Source: Acidobacteriota bacterium
GTDB taxonomy: Bacteria > Acidobacteriota > Terriglobia > Bryobacterales > Bryobacteraceae
Assembly (NCBI GenBank): GCA_018268935.1
Contig: JAFDVS010000058.1
Span: 1-35,341 of the forward strand
Direction of reading: 5' to 3'
DNA: 35,341 bases
This document shows positions 7,237 through 15,537 of the stretch, piece by piece. How positions within the stretch are numbered: the first letter of the stretch is position 1; each line of letters begins with the position of its first letter. The position numbers and the translations under genes are program-made. The notes under the pieces are model-generated. The model did not search any database, was not told the origin of the DNA, and saw only the letters and a program-made list of their open reading frames with translations.

Positions 7237-8570
7237 ACCTTGAAGATCGAGTTCGAGAGCGTGCCGGTCGAGTCGGCGAAGGACTCGGCCTGAATGCCCA
7301 TCGAGTGCAGGATGCTGAGATAGACGTTGGCCATGCGGGTTTCGCCGTTGCGCCAGTAGACGCCGTGCTTGAGGCCCATGTTGGCGCCGCCGGCGATGAG
7401 CGTGGGCAGGTTCTTCGGGTTGTGCGTGGTGCTGGCGCCGGAGCCGAACAGGACGATGGTGTTGTCGAGCAGGCAGCCGTTGCGATCCTTGTAGCCGCTC
7501 AACCGGGTGAAGAAGTGGGTGATCTGCTCGGCCAGGAAGCGGTCGTACCTGGCGAAGTTCGTTTGGCCTTCCTTGTCCGTGGCATGAGACAGATTGTGGT
7601 GCGTCTTGGCGAGACCGAGCTTAATGGGGAAGGTATCGCTGATGCCCATGCCGTCTTCGCGGTTGAGCATGAAGGCCACCGAGCGGGTGATGTCGGCATC
7701 GAAGGCCAGCGCGATCAGATCGAACATCGTGCGGTAGTAATCGGCGGGCTCGCCTTCGGAAGAGGCGTCGAGGTTGAGGTGCGAATAGTCCTGCTTCTTG
7801 AGTGGGATGTCGATCCACTTCTCCGAGGCGATGAGGCGGGTTTCGACTTCGTTGAGCGAGGTGAGGTATTGATCCATGCGCTCGCGGTCGGAAGCCCCAA
7901 GTTGCTTATCGAGGGACTTGGCGCTTTCGACGACGGCATCGACGAGCTTGATGCGGCGCTGGAGCTTTTCACGCTCGACCTGGATGGATTCACGGTCGCC
8001 GCGGAAGAGGCGGTTGAAGATGCGGCGGGGATTGTTCTCGGCGGGAATCGGCTTGCCTTCGAGGTTGTAGGAGATGGTGCCCGTGCGGGAGAGGAAGCCG
8101 GTGCCTGCATCGATGGAGAGGATGAGGGAAGGCTGGCGGCAATACTGCTTGGTGTGGAGGGCGATGATCTGATCGAGGCCGACGGTGTTGTAGGTGCCGG
8201 GCTTTGGGTTATGGAGCGGAGCGCCGGTGAGCCACATGTCGGAGCAGGTGTGGGGATCGGCCTTTGGCCCGCTGGGGTGATAGAGGCCGCCCATGAAGCT
8301 GAGCTGCTTACGGAAGGGGGCGAAGGGTTCGGTGGACTTGGAGAAGACGAACTCGCCGTTCTTTTCGGCGGTGGGGAACCAGTGCCATTCGGGGATGTTG
8401 TGATCGGTGCTCGGCAGTGACATGCCGTTGGCTGTGTACAGTGCACAGAAGCGGCGGGGGGCCTTATCGGTGACTTCAGCGCCCATGGCATCGAGGACGG
8501 GGAGGGCTAATGAGACGCCTCCAATACCTTTGAGGAAGGCGCGGCGATCGAGTTTAACGGACAGGCTCAT
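7233..8570 (-). CDS. DUF1552 domain protein, Tat-exported
   Basis: A 445-residue protein with a twin-arginine signal (R9-R10 in LDRRAFLKGIGGVSLALP). The remainder matches DUF1552: 'PRRFCALYTANGMSL', 'SFMGGLYHPSG', 'DPHTCSDMWLTGAP', 'SLILSIDAGTG', 'SHATDKEGQTNFARYDRFLAEQI', 'NTIVLFGSGAS', 'PTLIAGGANMG'. The fold is related to the sulfatase/DUF1501 alkaline-phosphatase-like group. In Planctomycetes, Verrucomicrobia and Acidobacteria such genes regularly follow a large DUF1592/1588/1585 cytochrome protein, and so it is here with one gene between. The biochemical role is unproven; a periplasmic redox or hydrolytic function is speculated in the literature. The start 37 nt after the M50 gene stop fits one operon. 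Confidence 0.9.
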   Translation of the reverse strand: MSLSVKLDRRAFLKGIGGVSLALPVLDAMGAEVTDKAPRRFCALYTANGMSLPSTDHNIPEWHWFPTAEKNGEFVFSKSTEPFAPFRKQLSFMGGLYHPSGPKADPHTCSDMWLTGAPLHNPKPGTYNTVGLDQIIALHTKQYCRQPSLILSIDAGTGFLSRTGTISYNLEGKPIPAENNPRRIFNRLFRGDRESIQVEREKLQRRIKLVDAVVESAKSLDKQLGASDRERMDQYLTSLNEVETRLIASEKWIDIPLKKQDYSHLNLDASSEGEPADYYRTMFDLIALAFDADITRSVAFMLNREDGMGISDTFPIKLGLAKTHHNLSHATDKEGQTNFARYDRFLAEQITHFFTRLSGYKDRNGCLLDNTIVLFGSGASTTHNPKNLPTLIAGGANMGLKHGVYWRNGETRMANVYLSILHSMGIQAESFADSTGTLSNSIFKV

Positions 8571-8607
8571 CGGGAATCTCCAGATCTGGCAGTGTATACA
8601 TTCTACT

Positions 8608-9726
8608 TCAGGCTTGGTTGGGTGTGCATTGGGCGATGATTCGCTGAAGGTTCTGGCGCTGGGCCTCGGCGGCGCCCTGGGCGGAAGCGGGGATCATGGC
8701 GAGGGCTTTGCCCGCTGTATCGAGCGCCGCTTCGCGTTGTCCTTCGGCGAAGAGGACCAAGGCTTCGGTGTAGAGGACCTGGTCTTTGGGAAGGAGGCCG
8801 CCAGGCTTGAGGAATGCGAACTGTTCGCGGGCCAAGGCGGCTTCGTTGCGCGCGGCATAGATGGAGGCGGCGGTGGCGTGGAGCGTGGAAAGGGCCGCGA
8901 TGGGCCATTCGTCTTTGCCGGCGAGGGCTTCTTCGATCCAGAGTTTGGCATCGTCCAGTTCGCCGCGGTCTTCGTGGTGGCAGGCGCGGAGCCAGGCTGC
9001 GGAGACGGCATCGAAGGAACGATCGCCGATGCGGGATATGGAAGTGACGAGATCGCGAGGCCAATCCCGCGGACGGGTGGTGTAGATGAAGCCAGCGAGG
9101 ATCGCGAGGTGGGCCCAGCGCTGCGCTTCCTCTCCGCCCCGGCTCAATTGCAGGAGCCGGGCTCCGTCGCTGCGGAATCCGCCGGTGCTGAGGGGAATCA
9201 TTGTTGCCACGGCGATGATCAGCGAGATTGCGCCGGTGATGCCGAGGGAAGCGCTCAACAGGAGCGTGGCGGGAAGGAGGAGGAGGGCTCCAATTAGGGA
9301 GAAGAGCGGACCTCCGGCCACGATGCGGAACAGGGCCCGTTTCATTTCGTCCGGCTCGAGGCGAGTGCCGGGAGGCGGAGTGGCGGCGGCGAGTCCACCG
9401 GCGAGGCTGAGGCTGCGGTTGAGGCTGAGCTTGAGGCGATCGTGGAGGCGCTCAATGCGGATTGGACCGACGATGAACAGAGAGAACTGGAAGCCGCTGA
9501 GCCAGCCTCCCACGAGGTGGCCGAGTTCATGCCAGGCGGCGGCGAGGAGGAAGGCGAGCGGGGTGAATGCGAGGTGCCAGTAGGAGACGTCCAGCCTGGC
9601 ACCGGACTGTTTGACCAGTTTGCCCCCGTAGTAGCCCAGGCCCGCGCCAAGCAGGGCGAAGGCGAGGATCAGGATAGGCCAGCCCTTCCGGACTGGCCCG
9701 GGACCGGCCTGGAGGCCCGTCCCCAC
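8608..9726 (-). CDS. M50-like membrane metalloprotease with TPR-like tail
   Basis: A 372-residue membrane protein. The only plausible start is the GTG at 9726, sharing one base with the stop of the upstream cytochrome gene (TAGTG). The first 16 codons are made of the REP-like hairpin DNA, so the ancestral start may have been altered. After one TM helix (about 20-40) comes 'LAAAWHELGHLVGGWLSG', an HExxH motif within a membrane helix, as in site-2 protease / SpoIVFB-like M50 enzymes. A second hydrophobic block (about 125-185, LLLLPATLLLSASLG and ISLIIAVATMIPL) contains 'STGGFRSDGARLLQL', the second M50 motif where the Asp is the third zinc ligand. Residues 200-372 are soluble, alanine-rich helices resembling TPR repeats. 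It probably cleaves a membrane substrate; which one is unknown. Confidence 0.8.
   Translation of the reverse strand: MGTGLQAGPGPVRKGWPILILAFALLGAGLGYYGGKLVKQSGARLDVSYWHLAFTPLAFLLAAAWHELGHLVGGWLSGFQFSLFIVGPIRIERLHDRLKLSLNRSLSLAGGLAAATPPPGTRLEPDEMKRALFRIVAGGPLFSLIGALLLLPATLLLSASLGITGAISLIIAVATMIPLSTGGFRSDGARLLQLSRGGEEAQRWAHLAILAGFIYTTRPRDWPRDLVTSISRIGDRSFDAVSAAWLRACHHEDRGELDDAKLWIEEALAGKDEWPIAALSTLHATAASIYAARNEAALAREQFAFLKPGGLLPKDQVLYTEALVLFAEGQREAALDTAGKALAMIPASAQGAAEAQRQNLQRIIAQCTPNQA
9677..9723. repeat. Pair of REP-like hairpins at the M50 start
   Basis: Two adjacent inverted repeats. The first pairs GGCCAG (9677-9682) with CTGGCC (9693-9698), with inner CC/GG pairs. The second pairs GGGACCGGCCT (9700-9710) with AGGCCCGTCCC (9713-9723), one mismatch and a very tight loop. 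Its core of 16 bases is repeated identically at 18291-18306. They lie in the first codons of the M50 gene, right after the stop of the cytochrome gene. Confidence 0.55.
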
Positions 9727-12700
9727 TACTTCTCCAGGAACATGTTGCTGTTGACGATGTAGTGGATCATGTCGCGCATGCGGTAGTTGGTGGCGCGGAG
9801 CTTGGCGCCTTCCTGTTTGAGGGTGGAGACTTCGTTGTAGGAGAGCGTGCGGCCGGTGGCGTAGGTGGCGAGGTGCTTCATGACGCTGAAGGCGACCTGA
9901 TCGATGCGGTCCTGGCTGAGGTAGCGCTTGAGGTCGTAGATGCCGGCGACTTCGGTCTTGTCGGGCAGAGTGGAACTGGCATCGACCTGTTCTTTCTTGA
10001 GGCGGCCACCCGCATCGAATTGTTCGAAGGCAACGCCCCAGGGGTCGATCTGGGAGTGGCACTGGCGGCAGCCGGGCTGATTGCGATGCTGCTCAATGCG
10101 CTGGCGCAGGGTGAGCTTGGCGTCGGGATCCTCTTTGAGAGCGGGGACGTTGGGCGGCGGATCGGCGGGCGGCTCGGCGACGATCTTGCGGGCGAGCCAC
10201 GCGCCGCGCTTGACGGGATTCGATTCGCGGCCGTCGGAGAGTCCGGCCATGATGGCGGCTTGGGTGAGCACTCCGCCGAGTTCGCGGCGGCCGTGATTGA
10301 TGGCGACGAACTGGAAGCCGCTTTCGGTCTTGTCGCCGATGCCGTAGTAGGAGGCTACGGTTTCATTGGCGACGATGAAGTCGGAGTCGATCAGGTTGCG
10401 GACGGGCAGGTTGTTGCGGAGCAGGTACTCGACGAAGCGGATGGGCTCATGGCGGAGTTCGGCGCGGGTGTCGCGGGTGAGGTCGGGGTAACGCTTGCGA
10501 TCGGGCTCAAGGACCTGGAACTTGTCGAGGCTGAGCCACTGGGCGGCGAACTCGCGGACGAAGTTGGAGAAGCGGGGGCTGGCGACCATGCGGTCGACTT
10601 CGGCGTTGAGCTGCGCCTTGAGGGTGCCGTTGGCGGCGAGGGCGAGCGTGGTCTTGTCGGGCGGGCTGTTCCAGAGGAAGTAAGAGAGCTTCGAGGCGAG
10701 TTCGAAGTTGGTGAGCGGCTCGGGCTTTGGAGAGCTGCTGGTTTCGACCAGGAAGAGGAACTGGGGCGACGTGAGCACGACCTGGAGCGCGTCTTTGATG
10801 CTGGACGACTTGCTGTAGGTCGCCATAAGGGAAGCCTCTTCGGCGGCGGTGATGGGCCGGCGCCAGGCGCGGGTGGCGAAGTTGCGGATGATCTCGCGGG
10901 GAGTGGGAGCGTTGAAGATATTGCGGTGTGTGGTGGGGGGCCAGGAGTCGTAGAAGGGGCCTTCGAACTCGACGGAGCGGATGAGGAGGCGGGGCATGTC
11001 GCGGCCGTCGGTGTACTCGCTGCGGACGGCGATCTCGCGGACTCCGGCGAGGTAGTTGACGTTGTCCTTTTCGACCTCGGGGCTGGGGTAATTGCGGATG
11101 GCGCCTTCAAAAACAAACTTGGATAGATTTGTTCCGGCGACTTTCTGAGGCGTGCCGACGGGGGCGAAGGTGCTGCCGCAATCGCGGCGGAAGCCGAGGT
11201 GGATACCAAGGGTTGGGTTGCGCTTTTCGAAGGCGAGGAAGCTGCGATGGATGGGATCGCCGGTGGAGAGCGGGGTGAGGACGACGCGGTCGATATCGCG
11301 GAGTCCGGTGTACTCGGTTTTGACGGTGAGGGGGCCTGCTTCGAGGCGAACGGCGGCGAAGGCGGGCTGCTCGTAGAGGCCGGAGAAATCGCGGTTACCG
11401 AGAGTGACGTGAAGCTCCTGCGGCTTTTCGGGCGGGGCTTTGGCGAACTGGCGGCCGGGCTCGATGAGGCCTTGGATTTCGGTGTCGGCGAGGGCTCGGC
11501 GGTAGATGCGCACTTCGTCGATCTCGCCGCGGAACTGCTGGGCGACGGGCGTATTGGGGATACGGCCGAGGTGGAGGTTCATGCGGGGGTTGTCGAGGTT
11601 GGCGGCGCCGATTTCGCCCTTGGCGACGAGGAAGCCGTTGACATAGAGGCGAGTCTCATTCTTGCCCCGGCGAACGACGGCGGCGACGTGCTGCCAGGTG
11701 TTGGGGCGGATGACTCCGGGGGGAGAACTGACGGAGCCGTTCGATTGGCTGTTGGCGTTGTTCGATTCGAAGCGAAGGACGCCTTTGTTGTCGGGGATAT
11801 CGAGATACCAGCCGTGGGCCCAGCTATAGCCGCCGAGGGCGACGATGCCGGAGTGGCGCAGGGCGCGGGGATGGATCCAGGCGGCGACGGTGAACTCGCC
11901 ATCACCGACGTTCATGGCATCGGAACGAGCGATGGTGGCTGCGCCTCCCGTGCCGGTAATGGAGACGGCTTGGCCGAAGGGGGAGCTTACGTATTTGGCG
12001 GTGCCTTCGAGAGAGAGCCCGGGTGTTTCACCATTGAGGGGCCAGGAGCCGCCGAGACCTTCGGAGAGACGGGAGGAATCGACTGCGGCGGGAGGCCGGA
12101 TGTATTCGGAAGCATGCACGTCGAGCTGGTAGACGCCAGCTTTGGGGACGTTTACGGTTTGCGTCGTTTTGGGATCGCGCGCGTTGACTGTGTTGGGGAC
12201 GCCATCCGGTTGGGCGGAGGTTTTCGGATCGAGCATGAGGCCGTCGTTGTATCGGGCGGCCATAACGGTGACGCGGAAGCGGCCGTGGTCGGGGAGCTCG
12301 CGGAGCGAAATTTTAAAATTGGCGCGCGGGCCGTAGGTGCCATCGGTGCCGAACAACTCATCGTTGGGGATGGCGGGGCGGAGGAGGAGACCTTCGGGGA
12401 CGGCGGAGTAGGCGAGTCCTTTGGGGTAGCCGCCTTTGCCGCGCATGCAGGCGAAGACCGAATGGTAAATGCTGTCGAACTCGCGCCAGCCGCGGACGGT
12501 GGCGTTGCCTTCGTAGCCTTCGATGAAGCGGTACTTGGTGCGCATGAAGAAGGGATCGAAGGAGAAGGGCTTCTTGGCGGTGAGCTGGGTGACGGTGAAA
12601 TCTTTGTTGGCGAGGAGTTGGCTGTTGGCTCCAAGGATCAGCTCTTCGGGGAGGGGGTCTTTGTTGATGGAAGCGCCGAGGTCGACGCGGAAGTTTTGAA

Positions 12701-13298
12701 TGGCGGGCTTTTGGGCGGGGTCGACGATGGCGCGGGTGAGGGCTTCGCCGGCGATTTCGAGGTAGGCTTCGAGTTGAAGCGGCGATAACTGGAGCGTTTC
12801 CTGGTTATTGACGAAGCCGTCGCGGGAGATGGCATCGGGGGGCAGGGTTTCGGTGAGGTCGTCTTCGAGCTGGAGCAGGTCACGCAGCGTGTTGCGGTAT
12901 TGAGAAACCGTGAGGCGGCGGATGAGGCCGTTTTTCGGCGCGGGGCGAAGGCGGGCGATTTCGAGGCCCTTGCCGATCCAATCGACGATCTGGCGGCGCT
13001 CTTCGGCTGTGGGTTGTGGGAGGCCTTTGGGAGGCATGGAGCCGTCGCGGACGCGATGGCGGACCCCTTCCCAGACGCGGATGTGGCGGTCCTCGAACCC
13101 TGCGTGGAGGTGATCGACCCGGACGCCGGCGGTCATGTTATCGGCGTTGTGGCACTGGGCGCAGTTCTTAGTGAGAAAGGGCTTGATGGTTTGCTGGAAG
13201 TCCGGTTCCAGCGGCCCCGTGGACGGAGCTTGGGCGAACAGGAAATAAGAACAGACAGCAAGAGCGGAGACAGAGAAAAGCAGGGTCTTCAATTTCAT
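9726..13298 (-). CDS. Large DUF1587/1592/1588/1585 cytochrome protein with LamG domain
   Basis: A 1190-residue exported protein. The start MKLKTLLFSVSALAVCSYFLFAQ (13298) was preferred over an in-frame ATG 19 codons upstream because it opens a clean signal peptide. Domains in order: cytochrome c-like with heme motif CAQCH (46-50); DUF1587 ('LIRRLTVSQYRNTLRDLL'); a carbohydrate-binding-like stretch; a LamG/concanavalin-type lectin domain (about 420-620: 'FTVAAWIHPRAL', 'GEIDEVRIYRRAL'); DUF1595 ('RNFATRAWRRPITAAEE'); DUF1592 ('VVLTSPQFLFLVE', 'SYFLWNSPPD'); DUF1588 with a second CxxCH ('CRQCHSQIDPWGVAFEQFD'); DUF1585 ('YLSQDRIDQVAFSVMKHLA'). Such proteins are typical of planctomycetes and acidobacteria, with suspected roles in polysaccharide or alcohol oxidation. 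It heads the operon with M50 and DUF1552 genes. Confidence 0.92.
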   Translation of the reverse strand: MKLKTLLFSVSALAVCSYFLFAQAPSTGPLEPDFQQTIKPFLTKNCAQCHNADNMTAGVRVDHLHAGFEDRHIRVWEGVRHRVRDGSMPPKGLPQPTAEERRQIVDWIGKGLEIARLRPAPKNGLIRRLTVSQYRNTLRDLLQLEDDLTETLPPDAISRDGFVNNQETLQLSPLQLEAYLEIAGEALTRAIVDPAQKPAIQNFRVDLGASINKDPLPEELILGANSQLLANKDFTVTQLTAKKPFSFDPFFMRTKYRFIEGYEGNATVRGWREFDSIYHSVFACMRGKGGYPKGLAYSAVPEGLLLRPAIPNDELFGTDGTYGPRANFKISLRELPDHGRFRVTVMAARYNDGLMLDPKTSAQPDGVPNTVNARDPKTTQTVNVPKAGVYQLDVHASEYIRPPAAVDSSRLSEGLGGSWPLNGETPGLSLEGTAKYVSSPFGQAVSITGTGGAATIARSDAMNVGDGEFTVAAWIHPRALRHSGIVALGGYSWAHGWYLDIPDNKGVLRFESNNANSQSNGSVSSPPGVIRPNTWQHVAAVVRRGKNETRLYVNGFLVAKGEIGAANLDNPRMNLHLGRIPNTPVAQQFRGEIDEVRIYRRALADTEIQGLIEPGRQFAKAPPEKPQELHVTLGNRDFSGLYEQPAFAAVRLEAGPLTVKTEYTGLRDIDRVVLTPLSTGDPIHRSFLAFEKRNPTLGIHLGFRRDCGSTFAPVGTPQKVAGTNLSKFVFEGAIRNYPSPEVEKDNVNYLAGVREIAVRSEYTDGRDMPRLLIRSVEFEGPFYDSWPPTTHRNIFNAPTPREIIRNFATRAWRRPITAAEEASLMATYSKSSSIKDALQVVLTSPQFLFLVETSSSPKPEPLTNFELASKLSYFLWNSPPDKTTLALAANGTLKAQLNAEVDRMVASPRFSNFVREFAAQWLSLDKFQVLEPDRKRYPDLTRDTRAELRHEPIRFVEYLLRNNLPVRNLIDSDFIVANETVASYYGIGDKTESGFQFVAINHGRRELGGVLTQAAIMAGLSDGRESNPVKRGAWLARKIVAEPPADPPPNVPALKEDPDAKLTLRQRIEQHRNQPGCRQCHSQIDPWGVAFEQFDAGGRLKKEQVDASSTLPDKTEVAGIYDLKRYLSQDRIDQVAFSVMKHLATYATGRTLSYNEVSTLKQEGAKLRATNYRMRDMIHYIVNSNMFLEK

Positions 13299-13389
13299 AG
13301 TGATGCGTGGACCGAGCGTACCGCCAAGAGTACGGGTGCGCTGCCATTTTATCACCGCTCAGAAGGACACTGGATAAGTGGAATTGATG

Positions 13390-14010
13390 TCAGGCCGCAT
13401 CGGAGAAGATGGAATTTTCGGCCATGAGGCGCTCCAGGGCGTACTTCTGGAAGGCTTCGCGATCGAATTCGGGGGCTTCCGCGGGTGCAGCCTCGGGTTC
13501 TGTGGGTTCCTGGAACACGAATTGGGTTTGTTTTGTAATTTTGACGTAATCGGCGAGACCTGGGGAATTGTCGGGCATTGCGCTTTGGATTATGGCGTTG
13601 GTTTGGAGCTCTTTGAGCTGGCGCATGGCGCGGTTGACGGCGCGGTCCTGGTCGGCTTTGTGGCGCTGGAGTTTGCGGACACGGTCTGAGGGTTCGTCTT
13701 CGAATAGGGATTCGGTGGTTGCAGTGGCTTCGGAGATCAGGCGGTTGACGACGCTGCGCTTCCAGACACCGGCGGCGAGTTCCATGAAGATGGATTCCTG
13801 GAGGGCTCCGATGGGGTTGATGCGCTGGCGGAGATCGGCTTCGAGTTCTTCGAAGAGAGGGCGCTCGGCTTCGGAGAGTGGGAGGTACTTCGAAGAGAGT
13901 CCATGGCGGGTGGCGTTTTGGGAGACGGTGGCTTTTCCGGATTCGGTACGAGGTCCGGTGGAATGCTGGGAATTGGCCCGATTGGCATCGATCTGAGATT
14001 GGGAGGACAT
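13390..14010 (-). CDS. Hypothetical protein, ANRANxxxSTGPRT family
   Basis: A 206-residue cytoplasmic protein, probably helical and charged. The start at 14010 (MSSQSQIDANRANSQ) has a good upstream AAAGGA site; the longer frame adds ten residues without a ribosome-binding site. The N-terminus 'ANRANSQHSTGPRTESGK', 'SQNATRHGLSSKYLPL' is a conserved block that I recognise as shared by many unannotated acidobacterial and planctomycete proteins, often in several copies per genome. The rest ('MELAAGVWKRSVVNRLISEA', 'RKLQRHKADQDRAVNRAMRQL') is coiled-coil-like. No catalytic motif is visible. Function unknown; possible DNA- or RNA-binding from the basic N-terminus is only a guess. Confidence 0.72.
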   Translation of the reverse strand: MSSQSQIDANRANSQHSTGPRTESGKATVSQNATRHGLSSKYLPLSEAERPLFEELEADLRQRINPIGALQESIFMELAAGVWKRSVVNRLISEATATTESLFEDEPSDRVRKLQRHKADQDRAVNRAMRQLKELQTNAIIQSAMPDNSPGLADYVKITKQTQFVFQEPTEPEAAPAEAPEFDREAFQKYALERLMAENSIFSDAA

Positions 14011-14061
14011 GTGAGATCCTTTCTGAGCCCATGGTGGCATGGGGGTGAGTGGATCCCGGCC

Positions 14062-14103
14062 AAATTATTTTTTAGGTGGTTGATTATTCGGGGAAAATAA
14101 TTT
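14062..14103. repeat. AT-rich inverted repeat
   Basis: Perfect 10-base arms AAATTATTTT (14062-14071) and AAAATAATTT (14094-14103), separated by 22 bases, in an otherwise G/C-rich region. It lies between the start of the ANRAN-type gene and the end of the LRR gene, 26 nt past the latter's stop. It could be an operator or promoter for the former or a weak transcript end for the latter. Confidence 0.4.
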
Positions 14104-14129
14104 GTCGAATGGTGTAATCGGGAACTGGT

Positions 14130-15041
14130 TTACCTGCCGGGGCGGCGGACGATGATTTTGTCTTCTTCTTTGGAGCCAGGGGGCTTTTCGGTGTCGATGC
14201 GGGCGCGGAGGGAAGGGGATAGCTTCGTTGGGTCGATCTTCGAGCCGGTGATGTCGATGGTAGCTCGCATGGTGGCGAAACCTTCGGGGAGGGTGGTGAG
14301 ATTGGTGTCACGGACCCGGAGCTGATTGACGATTTGGACTTTGCCGAATGCTTCGGGGAGCGCGGAAATCGGGTTGTTAGAGAGATCGCAGACGCGGAGG
14401 CGGTAGAGATTGGCGATGGTGGCGGGGATGTCCGGGATGAGGTTGTTGGCGATGTTGAAGTGGCGAAGTTCCTTCAAATTGCCGAGGGCGGCGGGGAGCT
14501 GGGTGATGCGGTTGTGGGAGAATTGCAGCTTTTTGAGGCGCGTCATTTCGAAGACGAAGGAGGGAATGGCGGTGAAGCGGTTGGCGGTGAAATACATGCC
14601 TTCGAGGGCGTCCATGTCAAGGAGGGCTCGGGGGAGGGAGTCCATGCGGTTGTGCTCGCAGTAGAGGAAAACGACATTGTCGAGATCGGCGATTTCGTTG
14701 GGGAGTTGGGTGATCTGGTTTTGGTTGAGGAAGAGATGGAGGCGGCGGACGGAGGTGATGGGGACGGCGTTGGCGCCATCGAGCACTTTGAGTTTGCTGA
14801 TGCCGGTTAGGTCGTTGAGTCCTTTGCCAGAGAGCAGCAGGGCCTTGTCACCTTCCTGGAGGTTGTTGGTTTGATCGGTGGTGTTGGGCATCACCGAGCC
14901 CTTGGTGGCGGTGAAGAGCGGGAGCGGCTTGCCCTGGGTGTAATCCTGGAGGGACGCGGCGTGGAGGTTCGCGAGGGTGGTGAGGAGGATGAAGAAGGTC
15001 ATATGTTTAAGGAGAGCGCCGAGGGTGAATTTGAGGTTCAT
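14130..15041 (-). CDS. Secreted leucine-rich repeat protein
   Basis: A 303-residue protein from the ATG at 15041 (MNLKFTLGALLKHMTFFILL); a shorter start at 15002 (MTFFILLTTLANLHAA) would also give a signal peptide. After the signal come about seven leucine-rich repeats of 23 residues with the bacterial consensus L-x-x-L-x-h-x-x-N-x-I-x-x-L-P: 'LHLFLNQNQITQLP', 'LYCEHNRMDSLP', 'MYFTANRFTAIP', 'LQFSHNRITQLP', 'FNIANNLIPDIP', 'CDLSNNPISALP', 'LRVRDTNLTTLP'. The end is basic ('DKIIVRRPGR'). LRRs mediate protein contact; the target is unknown. It stands alone, without operon partners, and divergent from vapB. Confidence 0.85.
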   Translation of the reverse strand: MNLKFTLGALLKHMTFFILLTTLANLHAASLQDYTQGKPLPLFTATKGSVMPNTTDQTNNLQEGDKALLLSGKGLNDLTGISKLKVLDGANAVPITSVRRLHLFLNQNQITQLPNEIADLDNVVFLYCEHNRMDSLPRALLDMDALEGMYFTANRFTAIPSFVFEMTRLKKLQFSHNRITQLPAALGNLKELRHFNIANNLIPDIPATIANLYRLRVCDLSNNPISALPEAFGKVQIVNQLRVRDTNLTTLPEGFATMRATIDITGSKIDPTKLSPSLRARIDTEKPPGSKEEDKIIVRRPGR

Positions 15042-15257
15042 CTTGAGGAGGGTGTGTCGCTGCTGAGGGGCCGCGGGTTTGCACGGGATGGCTGTGGCTT
15101 CGACATGCTTAAGGTCCAAGCGGTGAAGTCTTATATTAGGGATTACCACATTGTCGGAAGCGCTGAGTATCGATGCTCCAGCACAGCCTAAGGCGGGCCA
15201 TGGAAGCGGGATCAGGAATGCCGTGGCCGGTGGGGTAGAAGCGGTGCGTTATGGGGC

Positions 15258-15315
15258 ACCGATGGACACGATATACACCGATGGACGCCGATATTCCGGG
15301 TGTTACACTATACAC
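15258..15315 (+). promoter_or_regulatory. Repeat-rich control region upstream of vapB
   Basis: The 274-nt gap 15042-15315 holds no convincing gene. Near vapB it carries a direct repeat ACCGATGGAC (15258-15267 and 15277-15286), and two copies of an ATACAC-type element, ATATACAC (15271-15278) and CTATACAC (15308-15315). GTGT (15300-15303) and ACAC (15312-15315) form a short inverted repeat immediately before the ATG. VapB-type antitoxins usually repress their own promoter by binding such repeats, so this is the likely operator. There is no clear Shine-Dalgarno site before the ATG. Confidence 0.4.
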
Positions 15316-15537
15316 ATGAAGCGCACAAATCTTGTGTTGAATGAGCAACTGCTGGAGGAAGCCACGCGCGTGCTAGCAGCGCGGACGTACTCGGCCGCAG
15401 TAAACACAGCACTAGAGGAGGTGATCCGGATGCGAAAGATCCAGAGCCTTCCTGCCTTCTTCGGATCGGGGATCTGGGAAGGAGATTTGTCGCAGATGCG
15501 AGAGGATCGTGCGCCGGCCCGGCGGCGTAAGAAATGA
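15316..15537 (+). CDS. vapB: VapB-type antitoxin
   Basis: A 73-residue protein, ATG at 15316. 'MKRTNLVLNEQLLEEATRVL' is the ribbon-helix-helix N-terminus, and 'TYSAAVNTALEEVIRMRKI' the second helix of the VapB/DUF2191-like antitoxins. The C-terminal tail 'FFGSGIWEGDLSQMRED' is the segment that normally wraps the toxin and blocks its active site. The frame is open far upstream but the conserved start leaves no doubt. Its stop overlaps the toxin ATG by four bases (ATGA), which couples translation. Expected roles are toxin neutralisation and autorepression of the operon. Confidence 0.88.
   Translation: MKRTNLVLNEQLLEEATRVLAARTYSAAVNTALEEVIRMRKIQSLPAFFGSGIWEGDLSQMREDRAPARRRKK

Noticed and set aside
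9762..12788. Two long plus-strand open frames (454 and 529 residues) opposite the DUF1592-type gene
   Set aside because: They are antisense to a gene with clear domains and consist of low-complexity Gly/Ala/Glu/Asp/Val sequence caused by the third-position bias of the real gene. No start signals or families.
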